From the NCBI GenBank assembly GCA_037975125.1, contig CM075852.1, positions 17,710,599 to 17,774,598 of the forward strand: a DNA stretch of 64,000 nucleotides, written 5' to 3'. Both the position numbers and the translations under genes were made by a program. The notes below the pieces were generated by a model that was not told the origin of the DNA, ran no database searches, and saw only the letters and a list, made by a program, of their open reading frames with translations. This DNA comes from Latrodectus hesperus (lineage: Eukaryota > Arthropoda > Arachnida > Araneae > Theridiidae). This document shows positions 13,925 through 25,395 of the stretch, piece by piece; position 1 is the stretch's first letter, and every line of letters starts with the position of its first letter.

Positions 13925-15550
13925 CAGTGGTGGAAATGCAATTAGAAAGACACTCAAAAATTCACTTCTTTTTAATATAAAAGTGCATGATATTTTTCTG
14001 AATTAATTTAAATTGAATCACAGTTTTAGTTATCTAATTATTCAGTGTAAAACAATTGCAAAGAAAACTTAATTTAGTGAGAATTTAGATCATTTAATCA
14101 AAAAATCAGAAATTTCGAGTGGAAATGCAATTAAAGACACTTGTTGTTTTTCGAACAAATTTATTAATTAATAATGAGTGACACCTCCATTGTTTACAAT
14201 TACTTCATGCATTCTATTTGGCATCGATTTCACAAGATTTTGAAGGTAATTTAATGGCAAATTTGACCATACATCATCACTTTTGTGTTTTAAGTCCATT
14301 ACTGACTCAAAGTGGCCGTTTTCGTAAACTTTTTGTGTTATCAATTCCCAGATGTTTTCAATAGGGTTCAGATCAGGACTTCTAGCTAGCCAGTCCATAA
14401 CCTTGATGTTTCGCTCCATGAAAAAGGCTTTTGTTGCTTTAGAGTTGTGAATGCTTGTATTGTCCTGTTGAAATACTCAAGAATCTTCATCCATATCTTC
14501 AGCATAATTCAATAGAAAGTTATCTAGGAGTTCAATATAATCGGAGGAATTCATTTTAGGTGTGATCCAACAGATGAGGGTTGTTCCATAGCTCGGGAAA
14601 GCTCCCCACACCATCAATGTGCTTCCACCAAAATTGCGGCTAACTGAAATCTCCTTTTTAATCACTATGCGATGATAGTAATACTTGTTTCGATCTGGTT
14701 CATCTAAATTAAACTTTTTCTCATCTTCTGAACACCACATCGTTCCATTCATAAGTCCCAATTTTCATGATTTTTGGAAATTCCATATGAGCCTTCTTAT
14801 GCTGTATACTTAAGAGATGTTTGCGATGCTTTTTCACCCACTTAACAACTCCATATTGACTGATTATTTGTCTAATTCTTCAAGTTGTAACAGATGGGCG
14901 TAAATCTCTCCTAATTTTAGTGGAATTTACAGTTAGGTCTTATTGCCTCGTGAATTATCTGCTGCTTTTGACGGTCACTTAATTTACTACAAGCACCTTC
15001 GATGCTCATTTACTCCATACATATCACCTAGATTTAAAAAATTGCACACAACAGTTGGAGAACGATTAATTTTCTTCCCAATTGACCTATTTGAGTAGCT
15101 TTCTACCTTTAAAATTTGAATTTTTGCTAGCTCTTCTATCGAAAGCTGGAATATTACTTCCGATTCTATAACTTCCTTTGAACAATAAGTGTTTGAGCCA
15201 AAGTGTTTTGAAATATTTAGTATTTAACACACCAGAGACAACAAACTGCTCCTTTTAAGCACTTTAGAAACAAAAATGAAGTAGTAGATAGCTGAAATTC
15301 TCTATATTTAAAGTAAGTGTCTTTAATTGCATTTCCATTCGAAATATTGGATTTTTTAAACTAAATGATGTAAATATTCACTAAATTAGTTTTTTTTTGC
15401 ACGTTTCTTGCACAAAATGATTGAAGACGAAAAACTTAATTCAAATAAAGATATAATTCAAATAAATAAATAATTAACAAAAAATATCTCGGGCATTTAT
15501 ATGAAAAATAAGTGAAATATTGAGTGTCTTTAATTGTATTTCCACCAGTA
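13925..15550 (-). mobile_element. Tc1-like DNA transposon with long terminal inverted repeats, inactive
   Basis: About 1.63 kb, with both ends present. The left repeat (13925-14142) and right repeat (15315-15550) are inverted copies of each other over more than 200 bp. Each carries two similar motifs. The outer one is TGGTGGAAATGCAATT followed by AGACACTC (left 13928-13955; right 15522-15548). The inner one is GGAAATGCAATTAAAGACAC (left 14121-14140; right about 15317-15336). This is the IR/DR arrangement known from some Tc1 elements, with paired transposase-binding sites in each end. TA follows the right end. The transposase lies inside on the minus strand and is broken (see its entry). Confidence 0.93.
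14168..15240 (-). pseudogene. Tc1-like transposase relic (DD34E)
   Basis: Minus strand. The N-terminal helix-turn-helix region is readable near 15160-15040 (LSIEELAKIQILKVES, then NRSIGKKINRSPTVV), followed by a degraded linker with KLSDRQKQQIIHEA-like residues and several stops. The catalytic part is good. DEKKFNLDEPD, just after a frameshift near 14725, holds the first Asp. NFGGSTLMVWGAF follows. QQDNTSIHN holds the second Asp, and RSPDLNPIENIWE holds the Glu. Counting residues between the second Asp and the Glu gives 34, the DD34E signature of Tc1 elements. A TGA at 14477-14479 interrupts the frame just upstream of the second Asp. All three catalytic residues survive, but the frameshifts and stops make it inactive. 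Confidence 0.92.
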
Positions 15551-15879
15551 TATTATTAAAATATATAATGACTATAAATTTCTCACTTTATCTTACATAT
15601 ATTTATTATTTACTCACGCATATTTTCACGCGTCAATAATATTAAAAAAGAAATAATTAAGTTTTTCTACACAGATGTACACAAAACATATAAAAAATAG
15701 ACATGTAAAGAGTTCGTTCTGAAAGGAAATTTTTTTTACTTTAGAAAAAAATGTGTAAAAAATAGCTTTTAATCTATTGTATGAAATAAAAATGTTGAAT
15801 TCTCTTCCAAAACATTAAAAGTAGCATTGTTTGGAATTGCAGTATGATAGAAACAATTATTTCTCTACTTCCCGTTAGA

Positions 15880-16390
15880 AGAGGGGGTGGAATTGTGGGT
15901 GGTTCTTGCATCGCCCCACGAGATGGAAGTCCGTCACCACCTGTCTCTTGAGTATCTTAGGGATCATGATCGTCTGCTGGAAAGTCAGCTGCCCCCACTT
16001 CAATTAATCGTGGCCTATGCCTCATTTATCAAGGGGATTGCCACCTGTGGAGGACCAACATGCAGGGGGCGTGAGATTTCACCGCCTGCCCCGTTACTCT
16101 GCCTCGATCCACCTTGTAGTTATGATGGGAATAAACAAATAAACTTCGTAGGAGGCTGTTGTTTTGATGGATGAGGACACACTTCTAACACGATGTTTCC
16201 CGCTTCCTTTTTGTGAACACATGCTCTCCACCCCCACCCCCTCCGAAGACCTCATCACTTACACTTTGATTAAATCAACGCTCGTGCATCTCACTAATTG
16301 CTTTAGAGGTATTCATGCAAATCCCAAATCAAGGGAATTTCTTCCGCTTTTATGGCAACACCAATAAAGTTTCGATGTGCTTGTGTCAAA
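15880..16390. other. GC-richer island 2, possible regulatory element
   Basis: About 500 bp of mixed composition in an AT-rich setting. It has no repeat match to other parts of the window. It contains CAATTAATCG (homeodomain-like), CATTTATCAAGG and an E-box CCACCTG. A 95-codon frame (15887-16174) lacks an ATG start and a convincing splice context, so I favour non-coding. Confidence 0.35.
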
Positions 16391-17395
16391 AGCCATAGAG
16401 ACGAAAGGAACCGTATCTTCTTGATATTTCTAAAAAATATATATAAAAAATTTGTATCGTAATGAACTAAATGCAAAATATAAGACTGTTTAATTTTTTT
16501 TATATATTTCAACTTTTTTTTAAATTTTTTACATTTTCATAGACATAAAAAAATGAAAAATGTAACCTTATGTGTGTTTAGTAATAAAACTTATAAGCAA
16601 AAATAAAACATGTTAAAAATAATAATTTTGTGAAAACGAATTTAAAAATATCTTTCATATTCTTTATGATATTATAAATAATACATATTTTAATCAAAAA
16701 TAGATAAATTTAATAAATATAACAGCAAATGGTTTATTTGTTGATGAAATTAATTGTAGACGAACATTTCTCGCCAAGTCATGCTAAAAATTTTGAATGC
16801 GCTTCAACTGAATTTATTTTCAACTTTCGCTCCTTCCATAAATATGAATAAAAAATGTAAATTTATATTTACTCAGCCATCAAAATTATTATCTGAAAAA
16901 AATATCTAAAAATTATCTGTTGTAAGCAAATGTAAAGAAAATGTTATTTCCTTTACTGGTTTTAAAAAATATATAGAATTGAACCCATAAATACAGCGAC
17001 AAATCTTTTATTTTCTTGAAAAACTTAGTTTATAACGAGAACATTTAAATTCCCACTATTCGAAAATTCAAAAATTGTTTAAATTTGTAATTTTTAATTT
17101 TTGAGTTTTGTAATAAGCATAAAAATTTAATATTCATATTTATTTAGTAATGAAAGTTATTAGCAGACGTAAAATATTCAAAAACTATTAGTTGTGAGAA
17201 AATGGAATCTAAGACGTTTTTATAAATTCATTTTTTGTAATTATAAATAAAGTATAAATGAAAGCTTAACTCAAACATAAATACAGCGACTAAATGATTT
17301 ATTTCACTGAAGTATTTGGTTTTAAATAAAAAATACTTTTAATTTAAAAAAATATTTAACATTCCAGAAAATTTTTGTGTAAATAATATCAAAAA
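16391..17395. other. AT-rich intergenic DNA
   Basis: No feature recognised. Confidence 0.5.
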
Positions 17396-17397
17396 CT

Positions 17398-17453
17398 GAA
17401 TGCACTTATTGGTATTTTAATGAGACATTCTGTTAACACCAATAAGTGCATTC
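17398..17453. repeat. Perfect 16-bp inverted repeat, 24-nt loop
   Basis: GAATGCACTTATTGGT (17398-17413) and its exact complement ACCAATAAGTGCATTC (17438-17453). Function unknown. Confidence 0.93.
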
Positions 17454-17484
17454 TTTGTATATTTTAAGGATTTTTATACAAAAT

Positions 17485-18240
17485 TCATGAAAACAGTTAT
17501 GGGCTCGGTCATGAAAACAGTTATGGGCACTGTAGGCCTTGGGCCACATGGGCTGTCGTGGCATGGAGTTTAGTTTAGATAGGTGGTTATAAAAGCACTC
17601 TTCAAGATTCCAGCAAATGCCAAATCTGACAAATTGGAAAGGAGTTTATTATTATTATGTTTTTTATTGCATAAAAATTGGAGACCATTTTAAATATGAT
17701 CAGGGCTAGTGATATATCTTTATTCATTTATTTTCTCAGAATTTGAATTTGGAGTCTATGAGCGAGACTCTTTCTACCCTATATGCTCCTTAAAAATTTT
17801 GCTTTAAATAATATTGAATGTTATTTAATTCAAATAAAGTGATTTTTAATCTAAAAGAAATTCAGGGAATATTTGAAATACAATTGGTGGCAGTGTTATA
17901 TTAATTCTTTTCCTCGTGATTTTAATCCGGGACTTGTAGATGAGAGACTCCTTCTACCTCATAAAAAATTGTTCTGATATTCACGTTCACCTGTTCCCAT
18001 GACATGATACAACGAGACCTGAGTAATATCTGAAAGATTCTGGGATAAGATTGAAATGTTCCTAGTTTTCCGAGAAAGACAGCAGAGTCTCTATTTAAAT
18101 GTGTGACTGGAAATGACTGTGTGTTTGCAAGACCATCTTTACGTAACTGGAGAGTAGGGGCTTCCCCAAACTGTATTATGGGACTCTAATCAGACCTTGG
18201 CTTTTGCATATTTAGTATTTGTATTGCCCTTTCCCTGTTT
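17485..18240. other. Moderately GC-richer patch without recognised gene
   Basis: It starts with a short direct duplication, TCATGAAAACAGTTATGGGC, repeated about 25 bp apart near 17487 and 17508. The rest has mixed composition (for example GGCCTTGGGCCACATGGGC). It may be an old SINE or LINE fragment, but I cannot place it in a family. Confidence 0.3.
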
Positions 18241-18308
18241 TAGAATATCGTTAAAAAATACTGGAGTGTCCGTAAACTAATGACTTAAGCGCTAATGTTT
18301 GGCACATT

Positions 18309-18455
<147 letters not shown>

Positions 18456-18699
18456 GTTTATGACATACAATTATGCTTTAAATGATGTTGCTAAACTAAA
18501 CGTTAAAGTATCTTATCATTATCTTCTAAATAAGAATATTACAAATCTATATAATGCAATATATTTAATCGATCAAATAAATCTTTAACATTTATTTTGA
18601 AATAACATTATTTGTATGAGAAAGAATTTATGACTGAAGAAATGTATATTCAAGTTATGGGTAGTTTGACTCTGTGATTCACAAAATTAGGTTTATTTG

Positions 18700-18890
18700 A
18701 CACTCTACGACAATCTTTTACCACACAAAAACTTATTAGCTTAGGACCTGCAGTTTAATATGGACTCCGAATGACTGCAAGCAAGCACATTCGAAGAGGG
18801 ACTCGAATTCACGAACTGCTACATCGAAGGTTAAAGAGCTATGGTGTGAGATTAAAGGTGTTATACGACTCTAATTCACCAAGAACACAA
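18700..18890 (-). mobile_element. Old SINE-like repeat, third family (copy a)
   Basis: On the minus strand CAGTTCGTGAATTCGAGTCCCTCTTCG has a box B-like core. The segment aligns by eye with 19735-19900 over the order ACACAAAA...CTTAG...GGACTC/GATTCC...GAATTxACGAxCTG...ATCGAxGG. Both copies are strongly diverged and the ends are uncertain. Confidence 0.4.
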
Positions 18891-19734
18891 TACTAAATAT
18901 TTTGCAATGTTTTTTGCAACGTAAAAAGCAATATTTTTCAGTACATTTTCTTATATTACACATAATGAGATTAAAGCTTCTATTGATAGAAACTTGGTTA
19001 AATTTCTTCTTTTCTTATATTAATAGCATGAAAGAAACTTTCAGTAGTATTTCAAAGTAACTAATCAAAAAACATTTAGTTCTTTACATTTGTAAAAAAA
19101 ATCATATTAAGGCATGAATAATTTAAATATTTTTATAATCCAATTCCATTATTTTTATAATTACAGCACGATAAAAAATCAATTAACATTGATTCCTTCA
19201 ATTCCTTGTTCATCAATTTTTAGCATAAAACTATTATTTATGTAAACAAAGTTTTGGAAGAAATGGCAAAATATGTAAGCAGAAAAGGAAACATTTATGC
19301 AATTCAGTATCAAATTAATTATATTTTGTTCTTTCTTATTTATGATCAAATTTGAATCGTGTATATTAATATTCACGTTACTATTTAAATTTAGGGAATA
19401 AAGCAAAGACAAATCTTGATTTCAAGATCCTTAGTTGAACATATTGACTAATTTTAATTTTCCAAAATCAGACTTCAATTATATACAAAATTTCGCAAAA
19501 ATGTATTGATTTTTTAATGTTACCACAAAATTTAGTTAGAAACCTTGATAAACTGATGAAAAATAGCCTTTAGGAACATTAACATATTTTTTCCGGAAAT
19601 TATTTGGAATTACAAAAGCTGGAATTGAATCAATGACAAATTATTTTTCTGTAATATAACGGTTAAGAGTCAACATTTATATAGTGAGGAATTACAATTT
19701 TTTAGATTTGGTTAGGTTTTTATACCACTCAGGG
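18891..19734. other. AT-rich intergenic DNA
   Basis: No feature recognised. Confidence 0.5.
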
Positions 19735-19900
19735 TTCATTTTCAACACAAAAGTGCTTAGTTAGGAACTTTCAATTAAATGTTGATTCCAGACCAATAGA
19801 AATACCCAAGACACAATGATGAGAATAATTGAATCTACGAGCTGTTGAATCGATGGCCAAAGCCAAACTGTTAGGTTGTAAACCTGGATGAAATTCTTCA
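19735..19900 (-). mobile_element. Old SINE-like repeat, third family (copy b)
   Basis: It resembles 18700-18890 in the same orientation. The shared end is GAATCTACGAGCTGTTGAATCGATGGCC (18-kb counterpart GAATTCACGAACTGCTACATCGAAGG). Highly decayed. Confidence 0.38.
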
Positions 19901-20186
19901 AGATACAAATGTGTTTAAGCTGATTTCTTCCTTTATTAGAGTTTCAATGCTTATCACTTTTGCTTAAAAGTTGTAAAAAGCAAATGATTCAAACTCAATA
20001 CTAGGGTGACGAAACATAATTTGAAATTTTAATAATATCTAATTATTTTGTCTGCTTGCTCATTATCTTAATTTATTTAATTTAATTATTTTGAAATGTT
20101 TCTGTATCCTAAAATGCAAAGCCATTTCTAGTATATTTAAATCTTTAATTTATTTAAAAGGTGAAATTAAGGGCTACTTTGGATCA

Positions 20187-20593
20187 GTTTTACTGTACGG
20201 TCACCCTTGGCGCGTTCTTTTTTGGCACCAAATTTGGCGAATATTTTTACTGGAAACCCGGCAAACTAGTATTTTGGCAACCCTATTTGTCATTAATTTC
20301 TCATGAATATTTACCGATTTAAATTCATTAATATAAAATTTAATCAAAAGATTTTATGATAATTTAACATATCAACTTTATTATTTTAGCATTGATGTTT
20401 GAAATCTATAAATCTGTTTTTTTTTTGTTAATTTTATAAAATTAGCTGAGCATATTGATAGATACCAACAATGTATGAATTATTTGTCAGTATTTCCGCC
20501 GTTTTCCTCCCGCCGTTGTTTTTGATCTGGTTTTCGTCATACGGTCTTGGCGACTTTTTGAAAATTTTGCCAAGGGTGACCGTACGGTAAACT
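20187..20593. mobile_element. Candidate MITE, second family
   Basis: GTACGGTCACCCTTGGC at 20195-20211 faces its inverted copy GCCAAGGGTGACCGTAC at 20569-20585, and the match extends outward into AGTTTTACT/GGTAAACT. The interior, about 350 bp, has no open frame. A partial extra copy of the motif (ATACGGTCTTGGCG) lies just inside the right end. Only one copy is in the window, so family status is inferred from the inverted termini. Confidence 0.6.
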
Positions 20594-20689
20594 TTTACCG
20601 CTATTTCATACAGTCTCTGCTTTATTTACTATAACCAGACACAATTTTGTACTATACAGGCTCTATTGACAACTGGAGATAACACAGAT

Positions 20690-20950
20690 CATCTGTAGTA
20701 ACCGATTGAAATGGCTTGGCCCATGACAGGAGAAGTCCAGATGCCACAAAACTCTTAGCATTTAAAAAAACCTGAGGAATCTCGGGCTAAAGGAAGTCCA
20801 CTTACTAGATGGTTGGATGATACTGAAGGAGGCCTAACTGCTTTAAAAATCAAGCGTTGGATAGGAGTCGCTAATGACAGAAGGTGCTGGAAAGAGCGTC
20901 TGGTTGAAGCAAGACAAGGCCTGTAAAGGGTTGTTGTACTTGTGAAGAAG
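20690..20950 (+). pseudogene. LINE 3' end, reverse transcriptase C-terminus fragment
   Basis: Plus strand. NRLKWLG is readable at 20700-20720. After a frameshift, a 54-codon stretch from 20765 ends at TAA 20924-20926. It contains RAKGSPLTRWLDDTEGGL, WIGVANDRRCWKERL and VEARQGL. This is the same C-terminal architecture as the copy at 6408-7110 (RLKWAG, RxRGxPxxRW). The 3' end again carries GAAGAAGAAGAA just after the stop. It is strongly 5'-truncated and frameshifted. Confidence 0.82.
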
Positions 20951-21819
20951 AAGAAAATCAATGACTATATCATAATGCAAAATTTCAATATATCTTTTCT
21001 TGGTGTGCTTAGCTCTATGACTCTGTATTAGGTACAAGTTCAATTTCCGTACTAACTTTTTAGGTACAGCTTCGAATTCTAAATTGTTGTCATTCTAAAA
21101 AAATTGATCCATTCTCTTAAAAAATAGCTTTTTTAATTATTTTAATCTTTACATTTTAACCTGACATCTTTTAATATCTATAAAACAATATTTAAAGTAG
21201 GACCGCAGTATATTGAAGAATATTTTTAAGCGGTTTGTATCATGCAAAGAATGAGTGATAATTATGATATTCCACTATAAATAAAGACACAAAAGTAGAT
21301 AATAGGTGTAAAATTTTAAGTATTTCTGTAGTGTATGTACGGGAAATACACATCTTCATATATTTATTATGTTTAGAAATCAGTTTTAGATAGAGGAAAA
21401 TGCTAGAGGCAGATATCGGAACCATCAGAAGGAAGAACTTATTGAAATAATATAAGACTACTTTAACGATAAGAAAGTTACAAAGATCATGTTGATATCT
21501 TTGTCTATCTCTTCGTATTTTTATTACATCAGTAATAAAAATACGATATTTCTTTCACCTTTTTCTGTGGATGTCATTAAATATTAATACATTTTAAATG
21601 TTTCATCGTTAAATATAAAAAAAGATTTATACAACGAAAGGAATTTTAATAATACATAAAATTTCCGCTGATGCTTAAAATTTTTTCCTACTTTTATATA
21701 TATGTTTATAAACACCAGTCAGATTTCTTAAGAAATTATTGGTATTCGGTGCAATATTTACAGAATCTGTAGAAAGGATATGACAATGATTTAAAATTTC
21801 ATTACTTTCTTTTGGGCGA
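20951..21819. other. AT-rich intergenic DNA
   Basis: Nothing recognised. Confidence 0.5.
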
Positions 21820-22170
21820 ATTCTTCCTAATCCTGTCTATCTTTTCTGCCGTGCTTGGTGGGGGTAGGAGAGGACGGGGAAGGATTGACAAGCGAGACGG
21901 TGGGGGCTCTGGCTACATCCGTGGTGCCCCCGTCGCTTCTTTAATTTGTAAGCGATGCCACTGAGATTTGTTTATGTCTTTCACTCTCTCTTTGCATCCC
22001 GGACTTTGGGTTGCGACACCCCACCCCCACCCACCTCACGCAATTTCATTCTGGAGGTCTTCGTCTGGAAGACCTTTTTTAGAAAAGGAAATTTTTTCTC
22101 TCTCGACCTCGCGGTGAATAAGGAACTGCAGAGAACACTGAGTCATGGCATTGTTAAAAGGCATTAATGC
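21820..22170. other. GC-richer island 3, possible regulatory element
   Basis: Purine-rich G tracts (GGTGGGGGTAGGAGAGGACGGGG) are followed by CTTTAATTTG, a forkhead-like TTTGTTTATG and an octamer-like TTTGCATC. A C-rich CCCCACCCCCACCCACC run at about 22019-22035 could form a G-quadruplex on the minus strand. No convincing coding frame. Confidence 0.35.
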
Positions 22171-22455
22171 ATCCATTATATAAAACTTAATTGCTGAATG
22201 CTATGAATGGCTCTGCCATACAGCCAGGTAATTTAAAGCTAAAAATGAATTATCAAGGGACACACATTCTTCAGTATTTGTAAAGTTCATTTTTCTCATG
22301 ATTTTTTTTATTTATATCTCATAAATTCTCCCGTTTACTTTGCCAAGGCGCTTATGAATATGTGAATATTTTAAGTGTTATATAAATTATTAACTAATTA
22401 TTGCTTGAGATCTTAAATGAAAGGATGCATATTTAAATATATGTATGTTTATCAT

Positions 22456-22524
<69 letters not shown>

Positions 22525-24390
22525 CTTAATAGCTAATTGCTCATAAAATTTTGAACGGCATTGCATAATCTTAAAACCAGACAAGGAATTGAACTAAATT
22601 TTGCTGTGCATTTTTCACGTGAGTTAATTTAATTATTAATAATTTCCAATATTTCTGCACACTTTTTTAATTAAAATGTGCTCACGAAAATTTAACAATT
22701 TTAGATGATTATTTATAATTACTTATTGAGATTTTAATTAGTCACGCTGCCTATTTAATTACATAAAACTATAATTTTTTTAATAGCATATCGGAATGGA
22801 TACAACAAAAATGGATAGATTTTAAATGCATAGTTTGAAATATAAAAATGTGAAATCTAAGGAAAACTTTTGCTTTTATTTTCATTTTTGAAACTACTTT
22901 ATAAATCATAAAACTGTTTTATTTTCTTTAATGAATCACACACACACATACAAGTTCAGTGAATCCATTGTAATATTCAAAAGTAATTTTTAAGATGTAT
23001 TTTCTTTCTTTCTTTAAAATTTGAAATTCAAATTTTAGGAACTTTAAGATACTATTCTATATCAACAGATGTTTACTTAAATGATATAAGACTCTAAACA
23101 ACACACACACACCAAAACGCTAAGTATAACAATTGATAAAAGTTTAAAAAAAATAAATGTGCCAATTTTACTTTATAATCGTTGTGTTCTTGTGTGCATG
23201 TTTCGTGCGTGTTTTATAAGCAAGTTTTTGTAGTATTGGAAAATTTTGTCATTATTTATCACTAAAATTTTATTTTCTTTAAGTTAGTTGATAACCATAT
23301 AAGTGCATTTTTCAAAATTAAGTTCCCAAAGAATTTCCAATAAAAATATTGTCACTAATATTTTATAATTTTCATCTTAATTAATAGTAATTGTAAAATT
23401 TTAAGTAAAAAAGTTATTACTAAATTTTGATACATGTCACACTTGGAAAATAGGTTCATAACCTTTTCATGATTAAATTTTAATCTCATAAATATAAAGA
23501 TGGAAATATATTTCATAAATTTTGTAAATTTAAACGTTCGTGTTAAATTTTGTGATTAGTCAAATTCAAATTTACTTTTTGTTTATCATTAGTTTTAATA
23601 TAAATAAGCCATACATTCTTACTCTTGTTTAGGAATATAATATAAAAAAATGAAAAATTTCATCACATACCTCTCGGTATTGGAGAGAAAATTAACAAAA
23701 CAAAATCCTATAACTCATAAAAATGCTTTTTTAAATGACAATAAGTTTATTTCAAAAGAAACTTTTATTTTTATCCACTGATTTTGAAATATTTGCTGAC
23801 ATAGGAAACTATATGGGAAATAAGTTTATAAAATTAGTTTTATTTTTCACACAAACATGTGTGTGATATATGAGGAATTAAACTTTGTATATGTCGCTTT
23901 AACATAGTATATATTGCTTTAACCTCAAATTTTTAATTAAACATAAAAAAAAAATTTCATTGATTTTTTTTACTTCACTAGAATTTTATTTTTAAAATTG
24001 CTTCGCTTCGCTTCATATCATAGAATCTGCAGTTTTTCTAAACTTTTTTAAATATTACAATATAAAATTTTACCTGCCGTAAATTCTTATATTACAAATT
24101 AATTAAACATTAATCCATAGGTATCCAAGCCATAAGTAACATATTTAAATTGACAGATTCATAAGTTTCGCCTTTGCTTAAAACATTTATATGTCCTGAA
24201 TATTATTATACACATTTTCATATCGTCAAAGAAATTGTATCTTAAAAATCAGTTACTGTGTACTGTACAATAAAACTTTATAAAAAAAATAAATTCAAGT
24301 TAACACACGATTTTATGAATTCATAGGATTATATTAGATTTTCCATAAAGGTATTTAGTTTAAGTTTTATCAGTGATCATTCAGTCATAG

Positions 24391-24391
<1 letters not shown>
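22171..24391. other. AT-rich intergenic DNA with short microsatellite
   Basis: Apart from the AT tract listed separately and two short CA runs (near 22937 and 23102), no feature is recognised. Confidence 0.5.
22459..22523. repeat. (AT)n microsatellite, 65 bp
   Basis: Pure AT tract. Confidence 0.97.

Positions 24392-24441
<50 letters not shown>
24392..24441. repeat. (TA)n microsatellite, 50 bp
   Basis: Pure TA tract. Confidence 0.97.
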
Positions 24442-24445
<4 letters not shown>

Positions 24446-24714
24446 TAAAAAAAGCACTGTTTCAGAAGGTTATATAAGTATGTACTATAATACAGTTGTT
24501 GCGTCATCTTAAATGAATATCAAAAAACAACCCAACTTTGTTTAGAATCTCGTTTCCGTGGAGAAAGTTAATTTGAGTTTTAGTTGAGCAAATGCGTAAC
24601 TATAATTCAGTTTAAGTTTGAAGCTCTGTTCAATAAAATGTGTGAATGCTAAGGACTCTGTGTTATTTTACCTTAGCATAATAATATTATTCTATAGTTT
24701 TTATCCTCTTATGG

Positions 24715-25395
24715 ATGTCCCAATCCTGAGGTACCGCGCGAGGGATCTAAATTCTCCCTCTCTTTTTCCTCTCCTCTTTCTAATCTTTTCCTTATCATTT
24801 CCATATTTCGGGAGCCCTCCATGAGTAGCTGTAGCCGTTCTGTTTGCTTCTTGCTTCTCGTGGACAGTCAAGATCCCCACATGTTGGCCGTGCGTAACAG
24901 CCCTTTGGACTAGTGGTACACTGTAGTCCTCAGTGTATCAATCGGCTAGTCTCTAGCTACAGTCGTGGCTAGTCTGCTAGGGATCAAGCGAAGGGGTTAC
25001 ATCCTTGGGCTTTTCATTAAGCGTGATCACTGTCTTCGGGGGTGACTCCCACCGTATGGGTCTCGACTATCACTATGGTAAGCAGTGAGGCTGGAAATAT
25101 CCAGAGCCTGTAGCTGTCTTCTCTTGTAAGGCTTAATGGTCGGCGGTGACTTTGAATCTGGATCTTTACAAATATTTTATGGCTTCTAATTCTCGAGGTC
25201 ATTGAATTCTATTTATTTACTCGTAACATGTTGATAAGCACACCAAGCAATTTTCATGCAGTGTTGCCTTTTCTGATAAAAAAAACTCCTAACATCAACT
25301 ATTGGTAATATAGAAAATGTTAAGAAATTACGATAAGGAGAACTTTTTGTTCAATTTGAAGCATAAAAAGCTTCAATAATCAGTAATTAAAAAAA
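24715..25395 (+). mobile_element. Probable 5' region of the Jockey-type LINE relic
   Basis: A GC-richer segment without an open frame lies directly upstream of the gag relic in the same orientation. It is best explained as the 5' untranslated and early ORF1 part of that element. This is positional inference; no second copy in the window confirms it. Confidence 0.35.

Noticed and set aside
15887..16174. 95-codon frame in island 2
   Set aside because: No ATG start, no clear splice acceptor, and no motif.
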